Shown piece after piece: positions 10,960 through 20,714 of a DNA stretch of 64,000 nucleotides. Under the pieces are notes generated by a model. The model saw nothing but the letters and a program-made list of their open reading frames with translations. It did no database searches and was not told where the DNA came from. The stretch is taken from the NCBI RefSeq assembly GCF_004022215.1, contig NZ_SAUZ01000011.1, positions 62,001 through 126,000 of the forward strand. The letters run 5' to 3'. A program made the position numbers and the translations under genes. Within the stretch, counting starts at the first letter, position 1. Each line of letters starts with the position of its first letter. This DNA is from Paenirhodobacter populi. Its GTDB lineage: Bacteria > Pseudomonadota > Alphaproteobacteria > Rhodobacterales > Rhodobacteraceae.

Positions 10960-11266
10960 AACGACCCTGCGCGGGAGATTTTCCCGGCAACAGGTCAAAC
11001 AGGACGCATTTCCGGGAATTTGCGCGGAAAATCGGAAATTCATCCCTGATGCCCCCGCGCGCAGAGACATTATTCCATATACCCTGCCCCCGGCGACGGT
11101 TTCATACCACCGCAACCGCACGGCAGGAAAAAATCAACGCCTTGATTTGGCGTGATATTATGAAGGACAAATGCCCATCGTCGGCGCGCGCGCCGGCGGG
11201 GGGAATTGGAATTCGGCGCGAAACCTGCGAAAGCAGCCCCGTTACGAAGGGAATTGCAGCGAAAAG
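10960..11266. other. Intergenic region selB-cysD
   Basis: About 307 bases without a convincing gene. Short imperfect hairpins follow selB (for example CGGGA-GATTT-TCCCG near 10970). A small inverted repeat ACGCC-TTGATTT-GGCGT with TATTAT downstream lies near 11140-11160 and may be the cysD promoter region. No recognised riboswitch is seen. Confidence 0.4.
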
Positions 11267-12193
11267 ATGTCACAAGAAGCTCTTCATCCCGGCACGGACC
11301 GCCTGACCCATTTGCAGCGTCTTGAGGCCGAAAGCATCCAGATCATGCGCGAGGTCGTCGCCACGGCGGAAAACCCGGTGATGCTGTATTCCGTGGGCAA
11401 GGATTCCGCCTGCATGCTGCATCTGGCGAAGAAGGCCTTCTACCCTGCCCCGCCGCCCTTCCCGCTGCTGCATGTGGACACGACGTGGAAGTTCCGCGCC
11501 ATGTATGCCCTGCGCGACCGCGCCGCGCGGGAGGCGGGGATGGAGCTGATCGTCTACCAGAACCCCGAGGCGCTGGCGAAGGGCATCAACCCCTTTGACC
11601 ACGGCAGCCTGCACACCGACATGTGGAAGACCGAGGGGCTGAAGCAGGCGCTGACCCAATACGGCTTCGACGTGGCCTTTGGCGGCGCCCGGCGCGACGA
11701 GGAAAAATCCCGCGCCAAGGAACGCATCTTTTCCTTCCGCTCCGCCAATCACCGCTGGGATCCCAAGAACCAGCGCCCCGAGCTGTGGAAGCTCTACAAC
11801 ACCCGCAAGGCCAAGGGCGAAAGCATCCGCGTCTTCCCGCTGTCGAACTGGACCGAGTTGGACATCTGGCAATATATCCAGCTCGAAGGCATCGAGATCG
11901 TGCCGCTGTATTTTTCCGAGGAACGCCCGGTCGTGGACCGCGACGGGCTGCTGATCATGGTCGATGACGACCGCTTCCGCTTTCGCCCCGGCGAAAAGCC
12001 GGTGATGAAATCCGTCCGCTTCCGCACGCTTGGCTGCTACCCGCTGACGGGGGCGGTGGAATCCCATGCCAAGACCCTGCCCGAGGTGATTCAGGAAATG
12101 CTGCTGACCACCACCTCGGAACGTCAGGGGCGCGCGATCGACCACGACAGCGCCGCCTCGATGGAGAAGAAGAAGCAGGAGGGTTATTTCTGA
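11267..12193 (+). CDS. cysD: Sulfate adenylyltransferase subunit 2
   Basis: CysD is the catalytic ATP sulfurylase subunit, making adenosine phosphosulfate (APS) from sulfate and ATP. The 308-aa protein has the PP-loop ATP pyrophosphatase motif [10 protein letters not shown] and the family segments LHVDTTWKF and [17 protein letters not shown] start it at the ATG at 11267 (MSQEALHPG), which matches usual CysD N-termini; the frame is open upstream to 11171, but that stretch is low-quality. Its stop overlaps the cysNC ATG. The pathway feeds assimilatory sulfur metabolism or sulfation. Confidence 0.95.
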   Translation: MSQEALHPGTDRLTHLQRLEAESIQIMREVVATAENPVMLYSVGKDSACMLHLAKKAFYPAPPPFPLLHVDTTWKFRAMYALRDRAAREAGMELIVYQNPEALAKGINPFDHGSLHTDMWKTEGLKQALTQYGFDVAFGGARRDEEKSRAKERIFSFRSANHRWDPKNQRPELWKLYNTRKAKGESIRVFPLSNWTELDIWQYIQLEGIEIVPLYFSEERPVVDRDGLLIMVDDDRFRFRPGEKPVMKSVRFRTLGCYPLTGAVESHAKTLPEVIQEMLLTTTSERQGRAIDHDSAASMEKKKQEGYF

Positions 12194-14130
12194 TGACCGC
12201 GCGCAACATGACCACGCCGGGGGATTTCCACGATCACGTCTATGTCGCCGACCGGCTGATCGCCGAGGACATCGACGCCTATCTGGACCGCCACCAGCAC
12301 AAGACGATGCTGCGCTTCATCACCTGCGGCTCGGTCGATGACGGCAAGTCGACGCTGATCGGGCGGCTGCTCTATGACACCAAGATGGTGTTCGAGGATC
12401 AGCTCGCCTCGCTTGAACATGATTCCAGGGTGCTCGGCACGCAAAGCGGTGGGATCGACTTCGCGCTGCTGGTGGACGGGCTGGCGGCGGAGCGTGAACA
12501 GGGCATCACCATCGACGTTGCCTATCGCTTCTTCGCCACCGAAAAGCGCAAGTTCATCGTCGCCGACACGCCCGGGCATGAACAATACACCCGCAACATG
12601 GTGACCGGCGCCTCGACCGCCGATCTTGCGGTGATCCTGATCGACGCGCGGCAGGGCGTGCTGACACAGACCCGGCGGCACAGCTATCTGGTGAACCTGC
12701 TCGGTATCCGCAACATCGTGCTGGCGGTGAACAAGATGGATCTGGTCGGCTATTCCGCCGACAGGTTCGACGAGATCGTCGCGGATTACCGCGCCTTCGC
12801 GCAGAAGATCGGGATGGAGGATTTCCTTGCGATCCCGATTTCCGGTCTGGCGGGCGACAACGTGGCCGCGCCCTCCGCGAACATGCCGTGGTATCGTGGG
12901 CCGACGCTGCTCGACCATCTGGAAACCGCGCCGCTGAACGACAGCCGCATGCAGGACCACCCGTTCCGCATGCCGGTGCAATGGGTGAACCGGCCGAACC
13001 TCGACTTTCGCGGCTTCACCGGGCAGATCGTTTCCGGTCAGGTCCGGCCGGGCGATGCGATCCGGGTGCTGCCCTCGGGCAAGACGACGACCGTCAAGTC
13101 GATCCCGACATGGGATGGCGATCTGGCCACGGCCGTCGCGGGCCAGTCCGTCACCCTGACCTTCGCGGATGAGATCGACTGTTCGCGCGGCGACGTCATC
13201 ACCGCCGCCGATGCGCCCTGCGAGGTGGCGGACCAGTTCGAGGCCACGCTCGTCTGGATGTCGGATGCCGAGATGCTGCCCGGCCGCCCCTATCTGCTGA
13301 AGACCGGCACCCAGATGCTGACCGCCACGGTGACCGAGCCGAAATACGAGGTGAACGTCAACACGCTGGAACAGCTTGCCTCGAAAACGCTGGCGCTGAA
13401 CGCGATCGGGGTGGTGAACATCTCGACCGACCGGCCCATTCCGTTCGAGGCCTACAGGGACAACCCCGATCTTGGCGGCTTCATCCTGATCGACCGGATG
13501 ACCAATGCGACCGTCGCCGCCGGGATGATCCATTTCGCGCTGCGCCGCAGCCAGAACATCCACTGGCAGGCGCTGGATGTCGACCGCGACGCCCATGCCA
13601 GCCTGAAGAACCAGAAGCCCGCGGTGATCTGGTTCACCGGACTGTCGGGATCGGGAAAATCGACCATCGCCAATTTGGTGGAGCGCAAGCTGCATGCGAT
13701 GGGCAAGCACACCTTCCTGCTTGACGGCGACAATGTGCGGCACGGGCTGAACCGCGATCTGGGCTTTACCGATGCCGACCGGGTGGAAAACATCCGGCGT
13801 GTGGGCGAGGTGGCGAAGCTGATGACGGATGCCGGGCTGATCGTGCTGACGGCCTTCATCTCGCCCTTCCGCTCGGAACGGCGCATGGTGCGGGAACTGA
13901 TCGCCGATGGCGAGTTCCTCGAGGTCTATGTGAACACCCCGCTGGAGGTGGCCGAGGCGCGCGACGTCAAGGGCCTCTACCGCAAGGCCCGCGCCGGCGC
14001 GCTGAAGAACTTCACCGGCATCGACAGCCCCTATGAGCCGCCCGAGGCACCGGAGATCGCGGTGAACACCGTGAGCCAGACCCCGGAAGAGGCCGCCGAC
14101 CTGATCGTCGAGGCCCTGCTGCGCCGCTGA
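12193..14130 (+). CDS. cysNC: Bifunctional sulfate adenylyltransferase subunit 1 / APS kinase
   Basis: A 645-aa fusion. Residues about 35-460 are CysN, a GTPase regulator of ATP sulfurylase (G1 [10 protein letters not shown] at 45-54, [14 protein letters not shown]). Residues about 470-645 are APS kinase CysC (P-loop GLSGSGKST near 481-489; [15 protein letters not shown]). Together with CysD the protein makes PAPS from sulfate. NodQ-like CysNC fusions are common in alphaproteobacteria. The ATG overlaps the cysD stop. Confidence 0.96.
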   Translation: MTARNMTTPGDFHDHVYVADRLIAEDIDAYLDRHQHKTMLRFITCGSVDDGKSTLIGRLLYDTKMVFEDQLASLEHDSRVLGTQSGGIDFALLVDGLAAEREQGITIDVAYRFFATEKRKFIVADTPGHEQYTRNMVTGASTADLAVILIDARQGVLTQTRRHSYLVNLLGIRNIVLAVNKMDLVGYSADRFDEIVADYRAFAQKIGMEDFLAIPISGLAGDNVAAPSANMPWYRGPTLLDHLETAPLNDSRMQDHPFRMPVQWVNRPNLDFRGFTGQIVSGQVRPGDAIRVLPSGKTTTVKSIPTWDGDLATAVAGQSVTLTFADEIDCSRGDVITAADAPCEVADQFEATLVWMSDAEMLPGRPYLLKTGTQMLTATVTEPKYEVNVNTLEQLASKTLALNAIGVVNISTDRPIPFEAYRDNPDLGGFILIDRMTNATVAAGMIHFALRRSQNIHWQALDVDRDAHASLKNQKPAVIWFTGLSGSGKSTIANLVERKLHAMGKHTFLLDGDNVRHGLNRDLGFTDADRVENIRRVGEVAKLMTDAGLIVLTAFISPFRSERRMVRELIADGEFLEVYVNTPLEVAEARDVKGLYRKARAGALKNFTGIDSPYEPPEAPEIAVNTVSQTPEEAADLIVEALLRR

Positions 14131-14241
14131 CCGGCATTCCCCCCGCCGGTCCTTTCCGGCCGGGGCCGCAATATGTCGGCCCGGTCGCGGCGCATCGCCC
14201 TGTCCCTTTACGGCATCGCGCGATCACATATCGGGCGGGCG

Positions 14242-14270
14242 TTGACAGGCCAGTTCACGCATTCCATACA
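14242..14270 (+). promoter_or_regulatory. Probable promoter of the 14308 glycosyltransferase
   Basis: A perfect -35 TTGACA (14242-14247), a 17-bp spacer and a CATACA -10 (14265-14270) lie 38 bp before the ATG at 14308. Transcription would begin near 14277. This favours the 14308 start over in-frame starts further upstream. Confidence 0.5.
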
Positions 14271-14307
14271 GGCCCGACAATCCGCTGTTCCTGTCCCGGT
14301 CTCCGCC

Positions 14308-15237
14308 ATGCTGCCCCCGATTTCCCTTCATGAGCGACAGACAGCGGATGTCAGCATCGCCGTGCTGACCAACGCCCCGGACAGCGTCATCCTGCATTTC
14401 ATCCGCACGAACCTGCGCCTTGGCGTGCGGCATGTGCATATCTATCTTGACGCGGCGCAATGCAGTGACACCCTGGATGCCATGAGAGGCGACACCGTGA
14501 GCGTCCACTGCTGCGATGACGCTTTCTGGGCTCAGTCGGATGCAGGCGTCCGGTCGCCTTTCGTGGAGGCGCGCCAGTCCGAAGCCTACCGCCACGCCTA
14601 CGAAAGATGCGCGACGGCATGGATCGGTTTTTGCGACATCGACGAATTCTTCGTGCCAAAAGCCGATTTCCGGACGCTGTTCGACGCCACACCGGAAGAC
14701 ATCGAGATGCACGTCGCCACCACCTGGGAGGCGGTCTGGGGGCCGGGCCACACAGGCTATGGCGACTTCAGCGCCAACCTCTGCCGCCGCGCGATCTGGA
14801 ACGAAGGCCGCCGCAAATGGCTGAGGCATAATCGTCCCTTCTATACCAGCTTCACCGGAAACGGCATTTGCGGACATTCCGAAGGCAAGGCACTGGTGCG
14901 CGCCGGTATCCCCGATTGCATTCCGGGTATCCACCGCGCCTTCCGGTTGGTGAAGGAGGAACGCAGGCCGCTGAAGCTTTTGGAAACGCAGATCAATCTG
15001 CTCCATTACGATGCGATCAGCTATCATCAGTGGAAGGATAAGTTCCTGCAACGGCGCAAGCCGGACGGCAAGATGGGCGGACAGTCCTACTGGCGCCGGG
15101 CCCTGACCGACCTGCTCTATCTGGGCAAGGGCGAGGATTTCCGTCTGGCGCTGTTCAAGGAACTTTACGGCGCCGAGGGTGACTATATGGACTGGATGCA
15201 GCAGCACGATTTCGTCCGCAGGATCGTCACCCCCTGA
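14308..15237 (+). CDS. Glycosyltransferase family 2-like protein
   Basis: A predicted 309-aa cytoplasmic glycosyltransferase of the Glyco_tranf_2_4 / family-92-like group. Visible marks are an N-terminal beta-alpha unit (SIAVLTNAPDSVILHFIRTN), a YLDAAQ segment and the acidic DXD-type motif CDIDEFFVP near residues 108-116 that would bind the nucleotide-sugar metal. The C-terminus holds an HRAF segment and basic residues. The acceptor is unknown. It follows cysNC, but a good promoter at 14242 suggests separate transcription. The start could lie up to 45 codons earlier. Confidence 0.7.
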   Translation: MLPPISLHERQTADVSIAVLTNAPDSVILHFIRTNLRLGVRHVHIYLDAAQCSDTLDAMRGDTVSVHCCDDAFWAQSDAGVRSPFVEARQSEAYRHAYERCATAWIGFCDIDEFFVPKADFRTLFDATPEDIEMHVATTWEAVWGPGHTGYGDFSANLCRRAIWNEGRRKWLRHNRPFYTSFTGNGICGHSEGKALVRAGIPDCIPGIHRAFRLVKEERRPLKLLETQINLLHYDAISYHQWKDKFLQRRKPDGKMGGQSYWRRALTDLLYLGKGEDFRLALFKELYGAEGDYMDWMQQHDFVRRIVTP

Positions 15238-16659
15238 TCGCGACGATGATCGGTGCGTTTCGGCACCGGGAAAATCACGATAACCGAGCCCCGAAACCGC
15301 AAAAGCCCCCGGCCATCACAGGATCGGCCAGAGGCCATGAGCGACAGACAGCCCACGGTAGAAACCTCTCTTGCAACAGAAGATCAGGCGGCGCACAACC
15401 TTCCAGCCACCATACCGGAACGGAATGATCCCGAAAGGCAGCCGTCCGCCACTCACCTCGGACGGCTGCCTGAACGTGATGAAAATATCTCCGTTTGAAA
15501 TGATGCAACTATAAGTTGAATATTGCTTGCATGTCTTTGATGTAGGTCACATCCGGCTGGCGGGAGCCAGTCGGAGGACTTACCGGATAATGAAAATGAG
15601 CGACGAATGGAGCCTGATCACGCATTCAATATGTGCCAGACCATTCACACGCGAACAACAATTCTGCGGGCAAGCCGTATTTCCTTGTCCCGCCATGAAA
15701 TATATCGCCTCCAAAATTGAAACGACGCGACCGTTTTCCGGTACGCAATATGATGCATGAGAGGTCTGTTGCCCGGTCTTTCGAGTCGAGCGACGACCCC
15801 TCATCCACCAACCACCACACCATTTAACGAATCAGCTCTAACCTGAGTCCTGCCCGCATGTCCCTGACAGGGTGAAGCGCCGGCTAACCAGAACCACGCG
15901 AGGCCTTTGCGTTAAGCGGTCCTATCACCCATATGGGTGATGAGAGCCGCGGAAATACGCTTTGCCGAAACCGCCGGTCGTCCGCCGCGCATGACGCGGA
16001 TGGATGGTCAAGGACAGTTGCCCCGGCACGGGAATGGCCACACACGAATACCTTGTGGCGGGTGGACCACGGATTTTCCGCGCGCCGCAAAGCCCCGGGA
16101 TACACAGATCCACAGCATCCCATACAGGAAAAACCTGCCCGCCGCTGCCCCTGCCGGACCGCTCAAAGAAAAGCCGGGTGAGCCGGAAGCCCACCCGGAA
16201 CCAGTTTCCAACAGGGAAGTGGATCCGTAACGCAACCGGAAGGCGAAGGTTCCACGGGAATCTGATTTTCCCCGCGGAAAGAATGCGCAGGCGCATCCCG
16301 TTCACCAAGACACATCAGACACTGCGCGGCAGGCCCATTCGCGGCGTCACGATCGGGGCGGATGGCGCATCCGCCACCAACCCGATGACACCGACTTCAA
16401 CGGACATGAGACGACGATGACGATGACGATCATGAAGATCTGCGGCAAGATCGACGAGCAACCACATGATATCTATATCATATCCAAACGGCACCCATCT
16501 CCCTGCCGCACGGATGCGGCGCCAGCGCAATGGCGACACCTCGGCCGCACCAAGATCGCGGTTCAGCGCCACGGGAACGGGACCGAAAGTTGAAGCGTTG
16601 ATGCAAAGCGGGATTGCCCGCCTCCACCTCGCAAAGTAAGTAGTTGTTTTATAAAGCTT
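15238..16659. other. Long gene-poor region upstream of selC
   Basis: About 1.4 kb with no frame that I can defend. The open frames are short, lack good ribosome sites, and differ in composition from neighbouring genes; the stretch 15480-15850 is noticeably AT-richer. It contains a strong hairpin (15436-15471), a perfect 16-bp palindrome TCACCCATATGGGTGA (15925-15940) and ATGATAT-CT-ATATCAT (16466-16481). It may be the remnant of decayed genes or hold an unrecognised RNA. I found no transposase motif. Confidence 0.5.
15436..15471. terminator. Strong 13-bp inverted repeat (terminator-like hairpin)
   Basis: AGGCAGCCGTCCG (15436-15448) and its exact complement (15459-15471) are separated by a 10-nt loop. 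No T-run follows on the + strand; on the - strand TTTCGGG follows. It lies about 200 nt after the glycosyltransferase stop. It could be a terminator or another structured element. Confidence 0.45.
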
Positions 16660-16755
16660 GGAGAGGAATCGTCCCCGGTGGGGCGGCCGGACTTCAAATC
16701 CGGTTGGGGCAGCGAGCCTGTCCCGGGTGGGTTCGACTCCCACTCCCCTCCGCCA
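16660..16755 (+). tRNA. selC: tRNA-Sec (anticodon UCA)
   Basis: This 96-nt sequence folds as bacterial tRNA-Sec: an 8-bp acceptor (GGAGAGGA with TCCCCTCC), a D arm around CGGT, anticodon stem CCGGA/TCCGG with loop CTTCAAA (UCA anticodon), a long variable arm (GGGGCAG/CTGTCCC), T arm GTGGG-TTCGACT-CCCAC, discriminator G and encoded CCA. E. coli selC is 95 nt and has the same anticodon loop. One acceptor pair, A5 opposite C, is mismatched. It decodes the UGA in fdnG together with SelA, SelB and SelD. A TATAAA sits at 16650-16655, and a glycosyltransferase starts 29 nt downstream. Confidence 0.96.
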
Positions 16756-16784
16756 CAGCCTGCCACCCCCGAACCGGCCTGCAG

Positions 16785-17777
16785 ATGACACCCGCGACGC
16801 CCCAGCCCTTCAACGTTTTCTGCGTCGTGCAGCGCGGCCGGCTGGAACTGGAGGCCGTGCTTTTCGCCCTGTCCTTCCGCGCCGCCAACCCGGATTTCCG
16901 GGGGCGTCTGCTGATGGCGGAACCGGTGCCGAACGACAAATGGCCACAATCGCCGCGGATCTCCGATCCGGTGCGGGACCTGCTGACCGGGGCCGGGGTG
17001 GAGATCGTCCCCTTCGAGAACCGGCATTTCGGCCAGTCCTACCCCCATGGCAACAAGATTGAGGCGCTCGCCGCCCTGCCCCCCGGGCCGTTCGTCTTCT
17101 TCGATACCGATACGATCTTCACCGGCCCGCTGTCGGGGGTGGGCTTCGATTTCGCGCGTCCCTCGGCTTCGATGCGGCGCAGCGCGACATGGCCCGAGCC
17201 GCCGCTGTACGGGCCGGGTTATACGCGGATCTGGAAGCGGCTTTACGAGGATTTCGGGCTGGATTTCGAAAGCTCGCTCGACCGGACAAAGCGCGACGAA
17301 TACTGGGAACGGTATCTGTATTTCAACGCCGGCTGGTTCTTTGGCGCGGATGCGCTGGCGTTCGGCGAGAGGTTCCTGAACTACGCGCACCGCATCCGCT
17401 GGAACACGCCGCCCGAGCTTGCCTGTCAGGCGCTGGACCCGTGGCTCGACCAGATCGCCCTGCCGCTGGTGATCCATTCCTTCGGCGGCGGGCGACCGGG
17501 GCCGGACCTCGCGGGGCTCGACGGCAATGTCAGTTGCCATTACCGCTGGCTCGCGCTGCTTTACGCGCGCGAAAGCGCGACTGCGGTGGAAATGCTGGAA
17601 CGCATCGCGGCGCCGGCGGAGGTCCGCGCCATCCTCGCCGGGCGCGAGGCGCACCGGGTGCTGATCTGCGACGGGCAAGGCCGCGCCCTGCGCGCCCGTT
17701 TCGCCCGAGACGGCCTGCCCCCGACCGAGGGCCTGCTGCGCGATGCGCTGCGCGACAGCGGGCTCTGGCTGCGGTAG
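16785..17777 (+). CDS. Glycosyltransferase-like protein with DXD motif
   Basis: A predicted 330-aa soluble protein beginning MTPATPQPFNVFCVVQ. It has alternating beta strands, a GNKIEAL segment and FFDTDTIFTGPL near residues 104-115, the DXD-type acidic motif of GT-A glycosyltransferases that hold a metal and nucleotide sugar. Further acidic and Trp-rich segments (YLYFNAGWFFGADALAFG, ALDPWLDQIALP) match proteins annotated as hypothetical or glycosyltransferase in Rhodobacterales. The frame is open upstream through selC, but that part is the tRNA, so I start at the ATG at 16785. No separate promoter is visible in the 29-nt gap. Confidence 0.6.
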   Translation: MTPATPQPFNVFCVVQRGRLELEAVLFALSFRAANPDFRGRLLMAEPVPNDKWPQSPRISDPVRDLLTGAGVEIVPFENRHFGQSYPHGNKIEALAALPPGPFVFFDTDTIFTGPLSGVGFDFARPSASMRRSATWPEPPLYGPGYTRIWKRLYEDFGLDFESSLDRTKRDEYWERYLYFNAGWFFGADALAFGERFLNYAHRIRWNTPPELACQALDPWLDQIALPLVIHSFGGGRPGPDLAGLDGNVSCHYRWLALLYARESATAVEMLERIAAPAEVRAILAGREAHRVLICDGQGRALRARFARDGLPPTEGLLRDALRDSGLWLR

Positions 17778-17947
17778 GGCGACATCTGGGGCCGAAGGCG
17801 CGCCCGTTTCCCAGAGTTTGTGGTCAAATTTGGCCGGATCGGCCGTATCGGGGGACGAGGCGGCTTTTCAGCAAGGCAAAACTGGATTACCAAGGAAAAA
17901 ACATCTGCGGTCCGGACAACGGGCTGCCCTGACCGATCGAGCCCCTG

Positions 17948-20572
17948 ATGACGCCAGAATTCGCGCTCAATCTTTCGCATGACGGGATTGGCCTGCTCTA
18001 TCGCAGCGCCGGGGAATGGGCGCTTCTGGGGCAGGTGTCCCTTGAGGCTCCGGATTTTTCCGAAGAGATGATGGACCTGCACGCCCGCGCGGCGAAAAAG
18101 GCCGAATTCGGCGTGCCGGTCAGCAAGATCATCATCCCCGCCTCGCAGATCCTTTACACGACGGTGCCGGTTTCCGCGACGGATGAGGCGGAACGGCTGG
18201 CCCAGATCGCCGCCGCGCTGGACGGGCTGACGCCCTATGCGGTCGAGGATGTCGTCTTCGACTGGTGCGCGGCCGAGGATCCGGGACAGGTGCGGGTCGC
18301 CGTGGTCGCCAAGGAAACCCTGCGCGAGGCGGAATCCTTTGCCGAGGACTGGGGCTTCAACCCCGCCTCTTTCGTCGCCGTGCCGGAGCCCGGCGCCTTC
18401 GACGGGGAACCGTGGTTCGGGCAGTCCGAAACGGTGACCGCCCAGCTGGGCGCCGAAGAGGGGGTGGAACGCGACGGCGTGCCGGTGCCGCTGGCCGCCG
18501 CCTATGCGGCTTTCGCCGCCGCGATGCCCGAGACCGCGGAGCCGGAAGCGACCGCCGCCAATCTGTTCGAGGCCGCGATCGCCAGCGCGGATATGCCGGA
18601 GGAAGCCCCCGCCGAGGCGACATCGAAAGACGATGCGCTGCGCAATCTCTTCGCGCTCGGAGAGGACGACTGGTCGGATCTTGACGAGGCGGACCAGCCC
18701 CTGCCGGATCCCGAACGCATCGCACAATGGCGCGCCGGCAAGCCGGGGATTGCCGTTGCCCCATACGTCGAACCCGAGGTCCCGGCGGAACCCGAAACTG
18801 CGGAACCGCCGGTGCCTGTCGCGGCGGAAATCGCCGCCCCGGAACCCGTTGTCGAGGAAATGCCCGTCGCCGCCGAAGCGGCACCGGAACCCGTTGTCGA
18901 GGAAACACCCGTCGCCGCCGAGGCCGTGCCGGAAGAGGCCAAGGAACCCGCGCAGACCGTGGACGCGCTTGCCCGCGTGACCGAATATCTTGCCTCCCAT
19001 AAAGAGGAGTCGAAGCCGGAAGCCGAGGTCGAGGCCGAAGCGGTCGTCGTCGAGGAGCTTGCCGAAGAAGAATCCGCCCTCGATGAAATCGTCGCGGCGG
19101 AAGAGGCCCTCGTCGAAGAGGAAGCCGCCGTGCCCGAAGAGGCCGCAGCAGAAGACGACATGGCGGCCGAGGATCTTGCGCCCCCCCTGCTGGCCGCGGC
19201 TGCGGGCGGCGGGGCGCGCGCCGCGCTGTCGCACCGTGCGACCGCGCGATCCGCGGGCAAGGCGCCGCGCCTTGGCGGGGTCAGCCGCGATGCGCTGCCG
19301 GCGGGCGGATCCTCGCACAGGCCGGAGATCGTCATGCCGGCCAGCACCGCTCAGGGCGATGGCCGGTTCGCGCTGGCAGGCCCCGGCAAACGGCCCGGAC
19401 GTGGTTCCCGCCCCGCCAAGACCGAGCCGAGGATCACCGCGCAACCGCGTCCGCCGGTCCAGTTGCAGACCGCCGCCCCGAAGACCCGCACCGCCCCCAC
19501 ACCGGAAGAGGCCAGCGACGCGCCCGTCCGGCGGGGCAAGCCGCGCTATCTGGGCATCATTCTGGTGGCGCTGCTGATCCTGTGCATGACCATCGTCGCC
19601 GCGCTGGCCGATACCCGTGCCGCGTTCCGCCCGGAGGCAGGCGCGGAAAGCCTGTCGACCCTCGCCCGGGCCGAAACGGTCACGCCCGAGCCCGTCCGCC
19701 TTGCGGCGAATGGCGCGATCCAACCGACCGAGGCGGGCGTCGTCCTGCCGCAGGGGATCACGCTGTTTTCTGGCAAGCCCGGCCGGGTGCCGCCGCCGCG
19801 CCCCGCGGCCCTGCTGTCCGTCCCGGCCGCCAGCACGCCGGCTGTCGCCGAAAGTACCCAGGACCGCGTGGCCCCTTCGACGCCGGGGCTGAACCTCAGC
19901 CCGCGTCCGGCGCTGCGGCCCGCCGCCATTGCCGGCGCCTCTGCGCCCGGGCCTGCCGCCGCGTCCGCAACCGTCGCACCCGCCGATCTCGCCGGGGCGA
20001 CGGCGCAGGCGGTTTCGGTATCGCGTCATCCGCCTTCGCGGCCGCGCACGTTCAGGAACTCGATCGATCAGGCGCTGGCCTCGGCCATTGCCGAACCGGC
20101 GCCCCAGCCCGTCGTGGCAGCGGCGCCCGCGCCGGCCCCCGCCCCCGCAGCGCCGGCGAAACAGGTGGTCCAGCTGCCGCAGCGCACGCAACAGCAGCCC
20201 GCCGCGCAGGCGCAACCGCAGGCCCCGGCACAGACCCGTCAGGCCGCCGTCGCCGTGCGCAAGCCCGACCCGACCGAGGCACTGGACGAACCCGAACCGA
20301 CCGAGGTGCTGCGCAAGATGCCCACCTCCGCCTCGGTCGCCAAGCAGGCGACGCAGACCAACGCGCTGGCCATGCGGCAGATGAATCTGATCGGGCTCTA
20401 CGGCGCCTCCAGCAACCGGCGCGCGCTGGTGCGGATGCCGAACGGGCGGATGATCAAGGTCGCGGTCGGCGATCTTCTGGACGGCGGCCGGGTCACGGCG
20501 ATCGGCGATGGTCAGCTGACCTATCAAAAGGGCGTGCGGCTCTATCAGCTGAAGATGCTGCAAGGCAGCTAG
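17948..20572 (+). CDS. Large bitopic Pro/Ala/Glu-rich membrane protein, unknown function
   Basis: 874 aa in three parts. Residues 1-165 form a folded domain (SHDGIGLLYRS, KIIIPASQILYTTVPV) that recalls GspL/PilM-type actin-like domains, but only loosely. Residues 166-530 are acidic and Pro/Ala-rich, with a 15-residue tandem repeat (EPVVEEMPVAAEAAP / EPVVEETPVAAEAVP). One transmembrane helix follows near residues 535-555 (YLGIILVALLILCMTIVAAL), then a Pro-rich stretch. The last 60 residues (LYGASSNRRALVRMPNGRMI, VGDLLDGGRVTAIGDGQL) look like a compact PilP/GspC-type domain. This suggests an envelope-spanning linker protein. No pilus or secretion genes are adjacent, so the function is open. Confidence 0.65.
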   Translation: MTPEFALNLSHDGIGLLYRSAGEWALLGQVSLEAPDFSEEMMDLHARAAKKAEFGVPVSKIIIPASQILYTTVPVSATDEAERLAQIAAALDGLTPYAVEDVVFDWCAAEDPGQVRVAVVAKETLREAESFAEDWGFNPASFVAVPEPGAFDGEPWFGQSETVTAQLGAEEGVERDGVPVPLAAAYAAFAAAMPETAEPEATAANLFEAAIASADMPEEAPAEATSKDDALRNLFALGEDDWSDLDEADQPLPDPERIAQWRAGKPGIAVAPYVEPEVPAEPETAEPPVPVAAEIAAPEPVVEEMPVAAEAAPEPVVEETPVAAEAVPEEAKEPAQTVDALARVTEYLASHKEESKPEAEVEAEAVVVEELAEEESALDEIVAAEEALVEEEAAVPEEAAAEDDMAAEDLAPPLLAAAAGGGARAALSHRATARSAGKAPRLGGVSRDALPAGGSSHRPEIVMPASTAQGDGRFALAGPGKRPGRGSRPAKTEPRITAQPRPPVQLQTAAPKTRTAPTPEEASDAPVRRGKPRYLGIILVALLILCMTIVAALADTRAAFRPEAGAESLSTLARAETVTPEPVRLAANGAIQPTEAGVVLPQGITLFSGKPGRVPPPRPAALLSVPAASTPAVAESTQDRVAPSTPGLNLSPRPALRPAAIAGASAPGPAAASATVAPADLAGATAQAVSVSRHPPSRPRTFRNSIDQALASAIAEPAPQPVVAAAPAPAPAPAAPAKQVVQLPQRTQQQPAAQAQPQAPAQTRQAAVAVRKPDPTEALDEPEPTEVLRKMPTSASVAKQATQTNALAMRQMNLIGLYGASSNRRALVRMPNGRMIKVAVGDLLDGGRVTAIGDGQLTYQKGVRLYQLKMLQGS

Positions 20573-20714
20573 GCTTCAGTCACAGCTTTGGAACCGGACG
20601 GGTTTTCCCGGTTTTCGGGCTTGTCGCCGGGGCGAAAACATCTAGGTTCGATCCATTCGCAGATGATCCCCCGCGCGGCCGCTTTCGCGGCCCGTGTTCC
20701 GAGTCCCGACAGTC

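Noticed and set aside
15337-15498. 53-codon frame after the first glycosyltransferase
   Set aside because: A weak ribosome site is present, but the frame contains the 13-bp hairpin and no family is recognised; left in the gene-poor region.
15480-15850. Insertion-sequence remnant
   Set aside because: AT-richer sequence made me look for transposase motifs and terminal repeats, but none could be shown.
16563-17678. Open frame on the minus strand across selC and the second glycosyltransferase
   Set aside because: It runs through the tRNA-Sec and is opposite a gene with a DXD motif.
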